The position numbers and the translations under genes were made by a program. Of a DNA stretch of 64,000 bases, positions 25,193-37,713 are shown in pieces. Location of the stretch: assembly GCA_036346225.1 (NCBI GenBank), contig JARFIW010001480.1, forward strand, positions 12,493,001-12,557,000, read 5' to 3'. The notes beneath the pieces are model-generated. The model had not been told where the DNA came from. It worked only from the letters and a program-made list of their open reading frames with translations, and searched no databases. The stretch's first letter is position 1. Each line of letters opens with the position of its first letter. The DNA is from Platerodrilus igneus. Its lineage: Eukaryota; Arthropoda; Insecta; Coleoptera; Lycidae.

Positions 25193-25194
<2 letters not shown>
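22895..25194. other. Non-coding interval with weak short repeats
   Basis: No gene is seen. At about 24447-24535 a degenerate run repeats ATTACCATCTCA-like units. At about 24755-24835 two 40-bp units (ACTTATTTTTAAAACTG and ATTTATTTTTTAAACTG, each followed by TTTATCTCAA) form a direct repeat. The rest is unassigned AT-rich sequence. Confidence 0.45.

Positions 25195-25228
<34 letters not shown>
25195..25228. repeat. (TA)n microsatellite
   Basis: Uninterrupted alternating TA of about 34 bp, directly before the left arm of the long inverted repeat. Confidence 0.97.
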
Positions 25229-25234
<6 letters not shown>

Positions 25235-25535
25235 AAACTTTCTCTGCAATCTGCAGTTACAATTAAACCAATTACATGAGATGTATCTGTAAATACACAT
25301 TGTATTTACCTATACAAATCAACTGGTATTTGCATAGCCATTACAAAACAATTACTTGATCATTTTGTAGGAAAACTGGTCAATGGATGTTTTTCCTACA
25401 AAATGATCAAGTAATTGTTTTGTAATGGCTATGCAAATACCAGTTCATTTGCTATAGGTAAATACAATTTACAGACATCCATGTAATTGGATTTAATTGT
25501 AACTGCAGATTGCAGAAAAGTTTGCTTTATATATT
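25224..25535. repeat. Long inverted repeat, about 150-bp arms
   Basis: The left arm (about 25224-25375) and right arm (about 25391-25535) are near-perfect complements. Matching blocks include CTGCAATCTGCAGTTAC with GTAACTGCAGATTGCAG, and ATTACTTGATCATTTTGTAG with its exact complement. The loop of about 15 nt reads CTGGTCAATGGATGT. The right arm has lost a short piece relative to the left. A third copy, in the orientation of the right arm, lies at 25852-25973. Confidence 0.93.
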
Positions 25536-25814
25536 TTAGTGTGCCTTAAAGGCAAGAATTGGACGCCGCCACGGGAAATAATGTTACTATTGCATTAAAT
25601 ATATGCATGTACATTGTTAATATCCCAAAGGCAGAACGTATTTGTGATAGCCATCTATAGAACACAGTATAGTTTCGAATCAACTTCTGTACAGTTTCAG
25701 CCTTAGTGCTAGTTCTAGCCAACTGATGGCGCTCTATCTTCCTTTCGCCAACGTACAGAGGTTTCTTCGTGCCTATACTTTGAGGTTTCTTGATATTTTG
25801 TTAGGTTAAGACTA
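25536..25814. other. Unassigned sequence between the repeat arms and the ribozyme motif
   Basis: About 280 bp with higher GC than its surroundings and no open frame of note. Because it lies between copies of one repeat and leads directly into the hammerhead motif, it is probably part of the same element, of unknown family. Confidence 0.4.
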
Positions 25815-25859
25815 GTCCATTCTGACGAGACCCAAGAGGTCGAAACCTGGTCAATGGAT
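25815..25859 (+). ncRNA. Hammerhead ribozyme motif
   Basis: All invariant core positions of a hammerhead ribozyme are present. CTGACGA (25822-25828) matches CUGANGA. It is followed by stem II GACC (25829-25832) and GGTC (25838-25841) around loop CAAGA, then GAA (25842-25844). A very short stem III follows (ACC with GGT around a single T), with the cleavage triplet GTC ending at 25852. Stem I pairs TCCATT (25816-25821) with AATGGA (25853-25858), extended by a possible G-T pair. Predicted self-cleavage is after C25852. The tiny stem III resembles the minimal hammerheads known from retroelements such as Penelope-like elements, which often need two copies to cleave well. Activity is inferred. Confidence 0.82.
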
Positions 25860-25969
25860 GTTTTCCCTACAAAATGATCAAGTAATTGTTTTGTTATGGC
25901 TATGCAAATACCAGTTCGATTTGTATAGGTAAATACAATGTGTATTTACAGATACATCTCATGTAATTG

Positions 25970-25973
<4 letters not shown>
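25852..25973 (+). repeat. Third copy of the inverted-repeat arm, directly after the ribozyme
   Basis: Starting at the predicted cleavage site, AATGGATG is followed by CTACAAAATGATCAAGTAAT and TATGCAAATACCAGTT, the same sequence as the right arm of the inverted repeat. It continues through CAGATACATCTCATGTAATT, the complement of the left arm, and runs into a TA microsatellite. This copy matches the left arm more fully than the right arm does. Confidence 0.9.

Positions 25974-26007
<34 letters not shown>
25974..26007. repeat. (TA)n microsatellite
   Basis: Uninterrupted TA run of about 34 bp at the far end of the third repeat copy. Confidence 0.97.
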
Positions 26008-26009
<2 letters not shown>

Positions 26010-26038
26010 CTTCACGTTTTATTTGCTGAATATTAATT

Positions 26039-26085
26039 TAAAATAATTCAATTTATTGGGGATTGCAATCCCCAATAAATTGAAT

Positions 26086-26092
<7 letters not shown>
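26039..26092. repeat. Perfect 54-nt palindrome
   Basis: Two 27-nt arms are exact complements with no spacer; the centre GGGGATTG/CAATCCCC lies at 26065/26066. It runs straight into the next TA microsatellite. An uninterrupted spacer-free palindrome like this would form a cruciform or hairpin. Confidence 0.95.

Positions 26093-26124
<32 letters not shown>
26091..26124. repeat. (TA)n microsatellite
   Basis: TA run of about 34 bp directly after the perfect palindrome. Confidence 0.97.
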
Positions 26125-26128
<4 letters not shown>

Positions 26129-27389
26129 GATAATAAATACAACCTAAATATTTGTAATTCAAAATTGCTTTGTGGGTTTGAATTACTTTGTCTTTGTGAC
26201 AAACTGAACTAACTAGGAAAATATTGTATTTATGATAAAACATTTGTGATTTCTAAGTGCTTATATGAAAGATTCTAGACTTAAATTTTGGAATTTTACG
26301 TATGTCGATAAAGTGGACTTTTGCATTTTGGATTACCCTAAACCAATCATAAACTATTTTAGATGTCTACGTGATTTTTAGCATAATTGATGTTTTTTGA
26401 GAATTCTAAAATTGTTTAACAAAGTTATGTTTTTTTAATTTGGGGTGAAGTGATAAATAGGACTTGTAGTTTTAAGGGATATTATTTTTGATATTCTGAA
26501 AAGAAACGACGATACTAAAAGTTGTACAGTGAGTCGTAAAACTCAGAACAAATATTATTGAGCATCAGCAATTATTTTCAATCATTTAAGTTTTATTAAT
26601 TTTGGAATATTTTAAGTAGACCTCCATTTTGTTAAATAGTTTGACTAATATGGGATTATTTTTAGGGCCTTTGTTTTAGTTCTTGTAAAAGTCTAGTGTA
26701 GTTCTATTAGAATCATACAATCACGTCTTAACTCAAGTTCTATTATTGATTTATATGAAGATGTGACCCTTATTCATAGATTATTAATATGTGAATTTTG
26801 AACTCCTTTGCATTGATTGGACCTTAAATTACTGGAGAGCTTGCGGACATGAAATTCCTTCGAGATACATGAGGGTAAAGGATAGAATAGCAGCTAAGCT
26901 TTGCTTTTAATAAACCAGATTTTATTATAAGCTAGCTTAAGAAGATAAGCTTTGGATACATAAGCAAATTGTTAAATAATCAGAAATTTACTTGTTTTGA
27001 ATAGCACTTTAGAAATTTAATAATTTTATAAGACTCTCATTGCGAGGGTAGCAATTTTTGTGACTAATCAATTTTAACATGAATCTTGCGCTTTCATTTA
27101 GAAAATTAATTAATCGTGTTCAACAAACGACAATTTATACATGTTGGAGAAAATTGATAGTTTTGAAAGGAAAACTAAAAAGCAAAAACGGTTATACTAT
27201 TATACTCATGTGAGAGGAACGTAAAATTATTTGTAGGTAAGTCGAAACTTTGACATTTTTATTTGAACTTAAACTGTAAAAATTTTGATTTTTCATTATT
27301 AATTGTCTGTGAATATTTGTGATTTAAAATCTTAGAAAAAAGTTTAAAACACTAATTTATCAGATTTGGTGACTCTTTTTAATACTCTA
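26125..27389. other. Non-coding interval, nothing recognised
   Basis: AT-rich, with no supported coding or repeat structure. Confidence 0.4.
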
Positions 27390-27890
27390 CCAACTAAGCT
27401 AGTTTAGGAAGCCCAAATAACGCAAGATGAAAAAGTGCAAAAAATATAAAACAAAGAGTAGCACAAGAAGGTGTTGTATTTAACAAGAACTAGCAACTGC
27501 TGCGTTCAGAGACAACAAACATGAAACAAGCAAAAATGCTGAAAGCATATGTGTTGAGCGCAGCACTCTATCTACGGTTGTGAAACGTTGACAGTAGGAG
27601 AAGCACACTGGAAAATAATAGAAACCTTTGAAATATGGTGCTATACACATATTAATAAAATGACATGCACAGACAAAGTTAAGAAAAAAAGGTGTTATAA
27701 ATGGCAGAAAAAGAAAGAAATATGTAGAAAATAGTAACAATAGTTCTAAGGCATGACAGAATAGTGCGGGTTATATCAAAAACAGCGAAAGGAAAAAGAG
27801 ATGGAGGTGGACCTAGATTAGACTATTGCAAACATATAACGAAAGGTCCAGGCAGTGGAAATTACAGGAAAATGTGTGGGTAGATATGAA
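27390..27890 (+). pseudogene. RTE C-terminal fragment, copy E
   Basis: The sequence matches the C-terminal coding part of RTE copy A: GGAAGCCCAAATAACGCAAG, ACATATGTG-like AGCATATGTGTTGAGC, GAAATATGGTGCTA, and GGTGGACCTAGATTAGACTA. Stops and shifts prevent translation. It ends near GGAAAATGTGTGGG, short of the normal 3' end, so it is truncated at both ends. Confidence 0.82.
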
Positions 27891-30800
27891 AACTACTTGT
27901 AGAGGTTGTGGAATTACAAGGTTTAAGGTTGTACGATTAAAATCTGAAGCGAAATCGAATAGTTTTAGTTAAAGCGACATGTGTCCTATTGTTTTAAGCG
28001 TTACATTGATTAGACCGGTTATCTTTAATAAATAATTTTGAAAAGCGCCAATTTAATATAAAAGAAAGTAATTTAACTACGCTATCAACTTAATTTTTAT
28101 CCTTTAAATAATGCAAGTGTCATAAGGTTTGAATTATTAAACTAATTATTTTTACACAGTGGCTTAAAAATTTGCCATATTTTGACTTTAGTTAATGAAC
28201 TGGATTTGTTGGCGCACAAAAATCTCCATAAAAATAGTATTAAAAGGTTCTACTTTCAAATACGTGTAAATTTCATCTTACATAACTTTGCTAATATTCA
28301 TAATATAAGAATGAGTACCCAATATCACCATAAAATGTTTATGATCATTAGCATTAATATAGAGAAAATTTCTGACCTCGTGTATCGAATGTGAAACTCT
28401 AGGTTGTTGTCTTTGGTACCTCAACAAACAAAAGATTTTTCGCTTGGATTTGTTCCGTACTTTCGGACATACTCAAAAGCTACTTGAATTACCAAAATTT
28501 ATTTTCATTAATTAATTTAGATTAAATTTTTGTCCTTTCTTTAAAATACCACATATTCTGATCATTATTTAAAAATACAAAATTTTCTGGCCATCATTTA
28601 AAGCTTTAAAAATTTTGTATAACTTCAAGTTAAATAAATTTTGACCTCTTAAGTTTGACAAAAAGCTTTCTGTATTATATTGAAAATTTCGTTAAGTTTG
28701 TTTATTAAATTTTTAACTAATTTTACTATATGCAAGTACATTGACGAGTGACCTGTGCTTCATTGGATCAAATCCTTCTTTCTATATTTTATCTGATATT
28801 ATATATATTATATACTACATATCAGTTCCATTCATTAATAAGGGATGGGAAACATTATGATCATAATGAATTTAAACCGACAGCTCATTGAAGAGATAAG
28901 CAAGTGAAATAGTGGTTAATTGTTGCATTATCAGGATGACTCATCTTCAAGAATGAAATCGAAATTCGAAGAGCGATGACGAATTCGGTTGTTTTATTAT
29001 ATAAAAGTAAAATGTAATAATGAGCGGTATTCATTGATTCATTCGGCATTCAAGATTTAACATTGAAGTTTTGAACATATGTTATGAAACATTCGATCAT
29101 TGATAGATAATTATTTTTTGGAGTGCATCAACGATTTATTGCTCTAATATAAATAATAAATTATCTTGGTGCAAGGTCACACGCCACTTTAATCTAATGA
29201 AGTGCTTTTAATCTGATAATTCGACGTATGGAAATTGAGTAAAATCGAGATCTATAAATTTGAAAACCTGGAGTTTTTTAATGCAATTATTTCCAGTAAA
29301 AGGGTCGTTTAGGTATCAATTACAAGCAAAGGCAGACGGTCTTAAAAATAAAAATATCAGCAAGAATTTGATGATTCAAACCACAAGTATAAATTTGTTT
29401 TAAACCTAAAAAGACAATTTGTGTATTAATAAATAGATTAGGTTAGTATAAGTTTTTATTTTGCGTATACAGATTATTTGTAAATAGATAGTTTTCTAGC
29501 AATTTTGAGGTCAGATCCCGAGAAGAATTGACCCTTACAAAAATTTCTGCACAAGGTTGTTGATCTACTACACGGAAACGGGGTAATACAAGAATATTTA
29601 AATTATCCGTGTAAATTATAAAGAAAATTGAATAAAAGTGACCGAGTTATTAGAGTTCACCCTTTGTATCATAATATTACAGATTGTTTGAATTCGGTAG
29701 ATGCACTGCCAGACGATCTGTATTGTGATTTAAATAGAAGAATTATTGAAGCTAAAAAGCGTTTTACTGTATAAGTCGTACGCGGTACCAAACGAGAAGT
29801 TGCTGTTGCTGGGAGCAAACCCCGAGTTTCAAATTTAAAAAGAGAACTGACACCGTGGAACCAGAAGCGGACAAGGAAGGTTTAGCTTATAAGTATTTGT
29901 GTCGCGCCAGTAGTTGTATTATCAAATATTCCTTTTAACATTGTTTGAACCATTTTCGCTTAGTATGACGCCCTGCCACTGAGTTTTATGTTGGTATAAG
30001 ATAGTATTAGCATACAATGCGTAGAACAGGGCAGTAACCTGTTTTAAACGAGTCCCAAAAGCTCTGCGAGTATTGATAGGTAATATAAAAGGACGACGAA
30101 GCGTGTCCTCCGGTTGGCAGTATAGTGAGTGAAGCACGACTAAAAAGTAAACAAGTGCGTTGGGAACAATGCAAGTGCAAACGGGATTGTGTCTAACGAT
30201 CCAGTCTAGTGGTAAAGCTTCCCGAAATTTTCCCCGAAGAACAGTTTGTCTACGATATGAGGTAGGATCGATCCTAATTATTATTTTCGATGTTGTAAGT
30301 GCATGTCGGCGTCGATCAAAATATTAAGGTTACCTAACCGGACTCATAGATATCTGAGGTTTGTGTGAAGTAGACATCCACCGCGCGCTCAGGTCGTATG
30401 ACTAGCCGAGCTTTTAACATTCCATAGAGTTCACATTTGCAAGGAAAGAAATGAACCCGTTGTAGCGCTAGTATATTTTAATACAGGAATTTACTTACGT
30501 TGTTTAGACATTTGGACTTAGGTTATTTAAGGACAACAATAATTAATATTTACCATTTCTCTATAACCTATAATTAGTTTTCTTAAGTATTGTAGGGTTG
30601 ATTTAGTAATTAGTTATAAAAGTTTGTTTCATTATTTCTTTTATACTTTTATTAAAAATTATTACATTAAACGATTATACAGAAGCTCAACTGTTATTAT
30701 TCACTATATTTCCACAACGTAAGAGAACCCTTGTTAGAGGGGTGTCTTAAGTTGTACACAGCCGCAAGTATCTTAACTATCATTGCTTTGCATAATCTAA

Positions 30801-31037
30801 GCTACCATATCATCTTATTAACTAATATGCGTTAGAAAACGATTCACCTTGTTGAATTGCTAAGATTTCTAATTAATAGTTGGCTTATAGTCGTGAATTT
30901 GAGCGTCGCTTCCTGTATGTATCTTTATATGAGTCAAAAACTTAATACTGTCAGATATGATTGACAAAAATACCTAACGTAGTTGAAAGATATGATAACA
31001 TACATGATTTAGGTTAGTATATCTTTCCAATTGTAAT
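27891..31037. other. Non-coding interval with one short unassigned open frame
   Basis: Mostly AT-rich and unassigned. At about 29620-29774 on the plus strand an ATG-less frame of about 50 codons reads DRVIRVHPLYHNITDC and ends RRIIEAKKRFTV. It looks coding-like, but I do not recognise it. A GC-richer stretch at about 29780-30440 could be the leader of a decayed retroelement; nothing confirms this. Confidence 0.35.
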
Positions 31038-31090
31038 CACCCGTCAGAGTGGTGCAATTGGTTAAAGCATCGGCGATTATAGTCTAGAAA
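31038..31090 (+). repeat. tRNA-derived SINE head, fragment
   Basis: The stretch with GAGTGGTGCAATTGGTTAAA then GCATCGGCGATTATAGTC resembles a tRNA 5' half with an A-box-like element, as at the head of tRNA-derived SINEs. The B box is missing, so it is a truncated remnant and not a tRNA gene. Confidence 0.45.
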
Positions 31091-31819
31091 CTTTATAAAA
31101 CAACAAGTTTTTATATCTAAAACAACCTATTCCTGCTATGTTTTACAGGCCACATCGTGATTTTAATAACAACTGTACTAAAATTAATTTCTGTTCTACA
31201 CACTGCCTACATTAAATTGGAAAGGAAGCAATTAAACGAACAAATTAACTTTGAACAAAGAACAATTTAATACGAGTTTGCTTTTCTTACAACTTTCCAT
31301 TCAAAGCCGAATTTTCTTAATTATTTATGACTTAAGCTTCAAGCTTCATTGGCGTTCATTTATATTAAAAATTAAAAGATATTTATGTAGAAAGTCAATC
31401 AAAAACTGATAATACCGTAAATGAAAGTTGGCAAACAAAATTTGAGAAACGAATGAAAGATTTTGTGTAAAGTGAGCCAATTAAAGGTCCTTAAGATTTA
31501 TTGGGAAATAAAATATTTAAGCTTAAAACTTTTATATTTGAAGTAATTGCCGAGTAAACAATATATTGAAGCCAATTCAGTTATTTACTATTAATCTTCT
31601 CATCAATATTTCTAAATAAGCTGCTGTATTGCAAGCGCTAAATCTGACGAGACGGGACTTTGTATATCGAATACATCAATATGTCACAGCAAAATTCAAT
31701 GAAATAGGATTTTAACGCATTTTGATTTTTCTAGTTATGTACTGAATCATGTCTGTAGATGCTCTATTACGTCAAATGTATAACCTAAGTGAATTTGATT
31801 TATCAGAGCGTGTTGACCC
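31091..31819. other. Non-coding interval, nothing recognised
   Basis: AT-rich with no supported gene or repeat. Confidence 0.4.
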
Positions 31820-32350
31820 ATCAGAAAACGAAGGACGGGAAAAGTGCAAATAACAAAACGAAGATTAGCACGATGTCGTGCTGCATTTAACAATAAAGAT
31901 TAACTACAAGTTCAAAGACAACAAATGAGTAAACAATGAGACGATTGCTGAAAGCATATGTGTGGAGCACAGCACTGTACGGCTGTAAAACGCGGACAGT
32001 AGGAGAAGCAAACAGGAAAAGGTCTTTGAAATGTGGTGCTACAGACATATGATGAAGATATCATGGACAGACAAAAACGGTACTAGAAATGGTAGGTAAT
32101 GGGAAAAATAAGTGAAAAACAGTAAGATATATGAGTGATAGGAAGATAGGGCACGTTCTAAGAGAAAGGACAAAGAGAAGTATATGTATACTTAGATTAG
32201 ACTATTGCACACAGATAGTAAAAGATGTGGATTGTGGGAATTACGGGAAAGATGTGGACCAGCTCAGAATAGAATACAGTGGAGATACGTGTCCAACTAG
32301 ATCCAAGGCTGAAAACCTAATGATAATGACAGCGAAACAAAAGTTCTAAT
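31820..32350 (+). pseudogene. RTE C-terminal fragment, copy F
   Basis: It matches the RTE 3' coding end: AGCATATGTGTGGAGCACAG then CACTGTACGGCTGT, GAAATGTGGTGCTACAGAC, CTTAGATTAGACTATTGCAC and GGAGATACGTGTCCAACTAG. It ends at CTGAAAACCTAATGATAATGACAG, matching the normal RTE tail. A 72-residue frame at 32131-32349 covers LDYCTQIVKDVDC. Stops upstream make it non-functional. It is a 5'-truncated insertion. Confidence 0.83.
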
Positions 32351-35300
32351 ACGTAGTTAGACCATGTCGCAAAATCAAGCATTATTCTGCACTTACTGTT
32401 AATAGTTCTTTATATTTGAAAAATAAATACGGAGTAAGACGCTATTTATACGAGCAACAAACAGCATACAATGTACACAATACTAGAGAAGAAGATAGAA
32501 AAAGCAAAAAGTTGTATTTTAATGCCCTCTAACGGGTGCATTTGATTTACTGACCACAAAACACCCATTTAATTTTTTTAAGCTAACGAGAGCACAACAT
32601 GTAATAATGACTCACTTTAAACAATAGAAAGTTCAAAGTATTTTATTTTCTGAATTGCAATGTTATATAAAACATTAACAAGTAGTATGCTACAGAAGCA
32701 ATCAGACGAAAAACTAAACCTGTCATTACAGAACTCTTATATTGAGCAAATTGAGAATGCCCCTCCCCGTCCATTTTCTCGTACCCCTGCCCTCGTTTTT
32801 TCTTGCTATCTTTCGTTCCCTTTTTTTCACGTAAACCTAACCTCAAAATGTCAGCTTTTACTATTCTCAATCCTAAGCAAGCCCTTTTAGTGTTCTGTAA
32901 CCATCATTGCTAACATCTTTCTAAACTAAATCTGGTTTACACACTAGAGCCAGTGTATTCTTTTAGTAATCTTACCATGTTGTCTGTCATTAATCACAGT
33001 TTCTCTATTTATTATCTCGCTAAACATGATCTACCACTATCATCGATTTGAACCAGCAATTTTTGTGGATTATTTCTAGGCATTTCGTCACAAAACCTTA
33101 TCAACCCAGCCGATTTTAACCCGCATCTCAAATACTCTCGATTTCCAAGTTCATCTGTATAGTGTCTGCAGTCGCTTAGGAGAGTGCACAATAAATAAAT
33201 GTTAGCAGCCCTTTCTTAAAGTCAGAAATGCCATAAGTTTGATTATTGTTTCCATGCAATATTCTTCTTTATTCATACCCCTTTTTGAATTTAGCGACAT
33301 TCAAGTTAGTAGAGAATTATTTATTTCTAATTTTTATGATCATAGATATACCATCACCTCCTATCGTTATTACTACTATATTATTACTTGTATATGGTCC
33401 AAGCAACGGTTTTTGCTACCGCATGGTCTATTGTGTATGATACGGTGTCTTATGATCATGATTTCCAAATCGTTAAATGAGTTGCTCTTTGGTAGGATCT
33501 TCGTTGCTGATTCGAGGCCAATGATGACACAATCCTTCTTTATTGCGCAGAACTTAAATTACGTACTCACATTGTTACCCTTACACACCGCATTAAGAGT
33601 TAAATATCATATTTAAAGGGGGTTTTAAAGGGGATTAAATCCCCAAGGCGACGAAATACGTCGATAGTTAATAAAGATAGCAGTTACTCCGGTATTTTTT
33701 TCTTGTTCCGCGACGTCATAGGTCGTTAGGTGGGGTTTCGTATTGGCTTCCTGTTGCTGGTGGTGTTGTTTTGCTGTAGCCCTCATGGACGAGGTGTCGA
33801 TACGATATAAGGAAAGGTAAGGAAAGAGAGAACACTTGAACGATAAAATCGAAGCACTCTCACAAGTCGGCACTCAACGGAATTAAGCAACTTCCGAGTT
33901 ATGATGCTTTTTTTCCCTCGTACATGTCTATCCCCTTCATAAGAGGTTAAAGTACTCTGACGCACGTTGGTGGGAACAACGCCGTTAAAACAGTAAGAAG
34001 TGCTTAGCATAATCTTGGACCACAAAGATAAGTTAATGTCGGACCGTCCGTATGAACAACAACTTTATGTGGTTTCCACACACGTCGGCGTTAGAATATT
34101 TATCTGTTGAGAATTTCCCAATGCAAAGTTTTAAAAAGTCCCCTAAACCTAATTAATACAATAATATGTTAAAGTTTTATAAAATAAAACGTAACAATAT
34201 GAGCCCAGGATTTGCTGTAATATGTAGAGCACCTGCGATGGTGGTCAGAACATTTCTATCTAGATTTTTCAGGTGAAAAATTGTTATATTAGGGATTCGT
34301 TCTATAGACTAATAGGGTTGTAGCGTTTTCTTGGTAATTGCAATCTCGGTTGAGAACAAAATAGGTTGGCGGTGGTTGAATTTTGTAATATAATATCCGT
34401 CGGTGAATAGCTATCGTTGTTTTTCCGCTCATGTGTGTTTCCTGTGCTATGTTAAGTTTTTATGGTATGTTGCTAGGGATTTTTAGTTTCAAATGGAATA
34501 TTAGTCATGTTTTGCACCTATGTCGTAATCGGTCATATAGTTATGGGTTCTGCTTTCTTCTTCGTTGTTCTATTTGCGTCTAACAAGGGTATTTTTAAAT
34601 TTTGTTAAAGCCGTTTATCAATTAATCAGTTGAAGAGTGCAAATTATAACCTGACGATTTATTACTCATTTGCTATGTGCTATGTTCACTTGTGTATTTT
34701 TAGACTCTTGGCAGTATCTTATCAAAATTTTCATTCAGTTAGATTCCACTTCGTTTACGTCTTACTGTTTTAATCAATTTCTGGTTGTGCAATGTCCATT
34801 GTAACGGACTTAGTAGTGCGTTGTAATTGGAGCTAGCTGCTGTATAGTAGGAATTTCTTGGTCTTGTTCAGAAATTAATATTTTACTTACCTTTAGTTAT
34901 TTGTATCATGTTTCGGGCTTTCTGTGTCTTAGTTTACATTACGGTTTGTTTACTTGCGGGTTGTGCCTCAAATCACATACATGTGTGAAGCTGGCTTAGT
35001 CAATGTCTGATCCTCCAGGTCGGTTGATTGGCATATGTGGACAAAGTGTTGAGATGTCTGCCTATTTGAGCTAGCATGTGTTGATTTTCAGTCAAATTCC
35101 TATCGCTGCCGGAGCGATGTTAATGGTTAGTTCATGTCGCGTCGTCTTTTCTGCATCTGTCAAATTCTCATGTTTGCGACTGTTTTCTACACATGACATG
35201 TGAAATTGAAGTCACGTCTCTAAGTGAACTAGACAAAGCGTTGAAAAGAAACAATAAAACCTATAGTTAATGAGAAAGAAACGACTTTACTCGGTTGCAG

Positions 35301-37713
35301 TGCACTAAAATGGCGGTGTCCTGCGTATGCAGTAATGCATGGCTGCTAACAATAGCCAACAGAAACATGATGTAGAATTTTCTGGTATTACTTTGAGGTT
35401 TCATGACGCGGTAAACTTAATATGCAAGCTGAGTTCATATTTCAAATCTGCTCCGATGTTGAATGCTATTTTTTTAACAAGTATCTTTAGACTCCTCAAA
35501 AACTTGAACGAGAATTTGCAAATTATGTTTTGTTTTTTTATAAAGCCATAAAAGAAACGGATTTAGGTTGCGTATGCTGCATATGTTCTTGTAGCGGCTC
35601 TAGAGATTACTTATGTTGACTGCTAAACTCAAGGTTCTTGGTTCGAAATATTACACGAACAGCTTGAAAAATATTGGACGAGTATTTATAAAAAAAGCAC
35701 GAATTTTTTAAGTTGAGAAACTATGTTGAAGATTCCTTTCTTGCTTGATATGGCTAGAGCTCGAGTGAATTCTAATTCTAATTCACTGCATATATCCTCG
35801 CTTTTTGGCCGAAGGGCGCAATTCAATGCGGTTACTGAGATACTTCGTGATTGCTTTTGCATTCTACAGGAGATTTAAAGTTTATTTACAAAAAATAAAA
35901 AAACTTTGTAACGCGTGGTAAGGTAAGTGTGGTAAATTTGAATGAAAAAATTAAATATGATTCACCTTGTGTGATAGATTCCGCAAATAATTATTCCTAA
36001 TTAAGAGTGATATTTTGATTCTTCTGGTTTGGAAAAAATAATTTCAAATTATGACAGTCAGTATAACTAGGCCAGTGAAAACATTTTCTTATAATAAATT
36101 GGTATAATTTAATACAATATTGAAATAACGTATTAGGATAAAGGTTGCGACAATATAAATCGATGAAATCAAGGTTTTCATAAATCATACATGTAATAAA
36201 TATGTATTGCATGTAGGGTTTCATGCAGTAAGCTAAAACCACGATATTAAAAAATTATTTATGGTAAAATACATATTAGGGCGGAACTGAGATTCATAAA
36301 TTATTTTAAAACTACAAACAGAGAAACAAGATTTAATGTAATGCATTCCTCATCTAAAATTAACAAAGATTTAGTAAATTGATCAATAAAAATATTTACA
36401 CCGAAATAATTACCGATATAGCTTGAAATGTATCTAGTTAAGAATAAAATAAGGTTATTATAATAGTGGTTAATTCAAAGAAAGTGTCAATGTGTTAGTG
36501 AAATCTACAGATTTAGATTATAAACCAGACATCGTCAGAAAATATAGTGATACGATGTATTTAAATAATATTGCCGATAACAGAAGCAAACACGACCGTT
36601 AACCTAAGTAAATACATGATACTACAACTACCTTCCCGGAATTCATTTCACAAATTTAATAAGAAGATTGATTGTACCGAAACAAAATCGCCAGATTGAA
36701 CATAAGAGAAAGGGGAATTAGATGACAATAACTACATCCGACTAAGAAAAGAATGAATTATTCACTATCCGGTAATAACAACAGGTCAAAATATAATTAT
36801 TCGAGCGGTAAGTTAACGCGCTAGGGTGTCGGAGGGAGTCGGCAGAGCGGAATGTTGAAAGTGAAAGAAAATATGAGGCAAGCGACGTGAAAGTGAAATA
36901 TGCTTGCAGGTGTAGGGTACATTCACGTACGCGGGGTTAGATATAAAGGTGCGATGACCTAGGGTGTAAGGGGTTAGGATCTGGAGAGTATTCCCCTGCA
37001 TTAGTTTTGAATTTAGGGGTATGTTGTGTTATGGAAGTTACGTCAAAAAGACAACCGTGTTTTTTGAAAGGATCCAAGATGAAAATTACTTATTGGTTGC
37101 GGGAATTCTTAACTTTTTTTAAATGATAAAACTTAAAACATTGAGTAATATTATGGGCCTTTATGTTTATATTTTCTGATAATGTGCAAGTGAGTTTTAA
37201 ATGTAAATTAGTTGGTATTTATGTAGCATGAAATAAATCAAACGCAAAAGTTTACTTGTTTTGTTAATCAATAAATTTGCGACGAAATTAGTGTTTGCTA
37301 AATTTAACCATGATATTATCGTGTAAGGAAGTCTGAATAGTTTAAAATATTTTAAAATTTTAAAAAATTCGTACGTAGGAAAATTTAAATGTAACTATTA
37401 TTGGAAGAATTGGTAGAATATAACGAAAAGTTGGTGTTTAACCGTTTTCTATGCTGGTTAGTGAAGACATTTTGAGAAAAAGGTATTTATAAATGTGAAG
37501 TAATTTAGTATGGGAAAGAGGATAATTTAGAATGACGATTGGAATATTGATAAATGAGATTTAAGGTCTTTTGAGGATTTTTTTAGCAATATTTGGCCAC
37601 AGTTAGGTTTAGAAACTAAGTATTTTATTCTACTTGAGTGTACATTGCAATTATTTTATATTAATAAAGCATAAGTATAGGTTGAATTTTATTTGAATTT
37701 ATTTAAAGACTAA

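Noticed and set aside
25373..25390. A second complete hammerhead in the hairpin loop
   Set aside because: Only the GAAA, GTC and stem I 3' side are present; CTGANGA and stem II are absent.
25195..26124. CRISPR array
   Set aside because: Repeats are inverted and long with no regular spacers, and the window is clearly eukaryotic.
33239..34025. Host genes on both strands
   Set aside because: The frames are short and overlap, with no conserved motif or plausible splice pattern.
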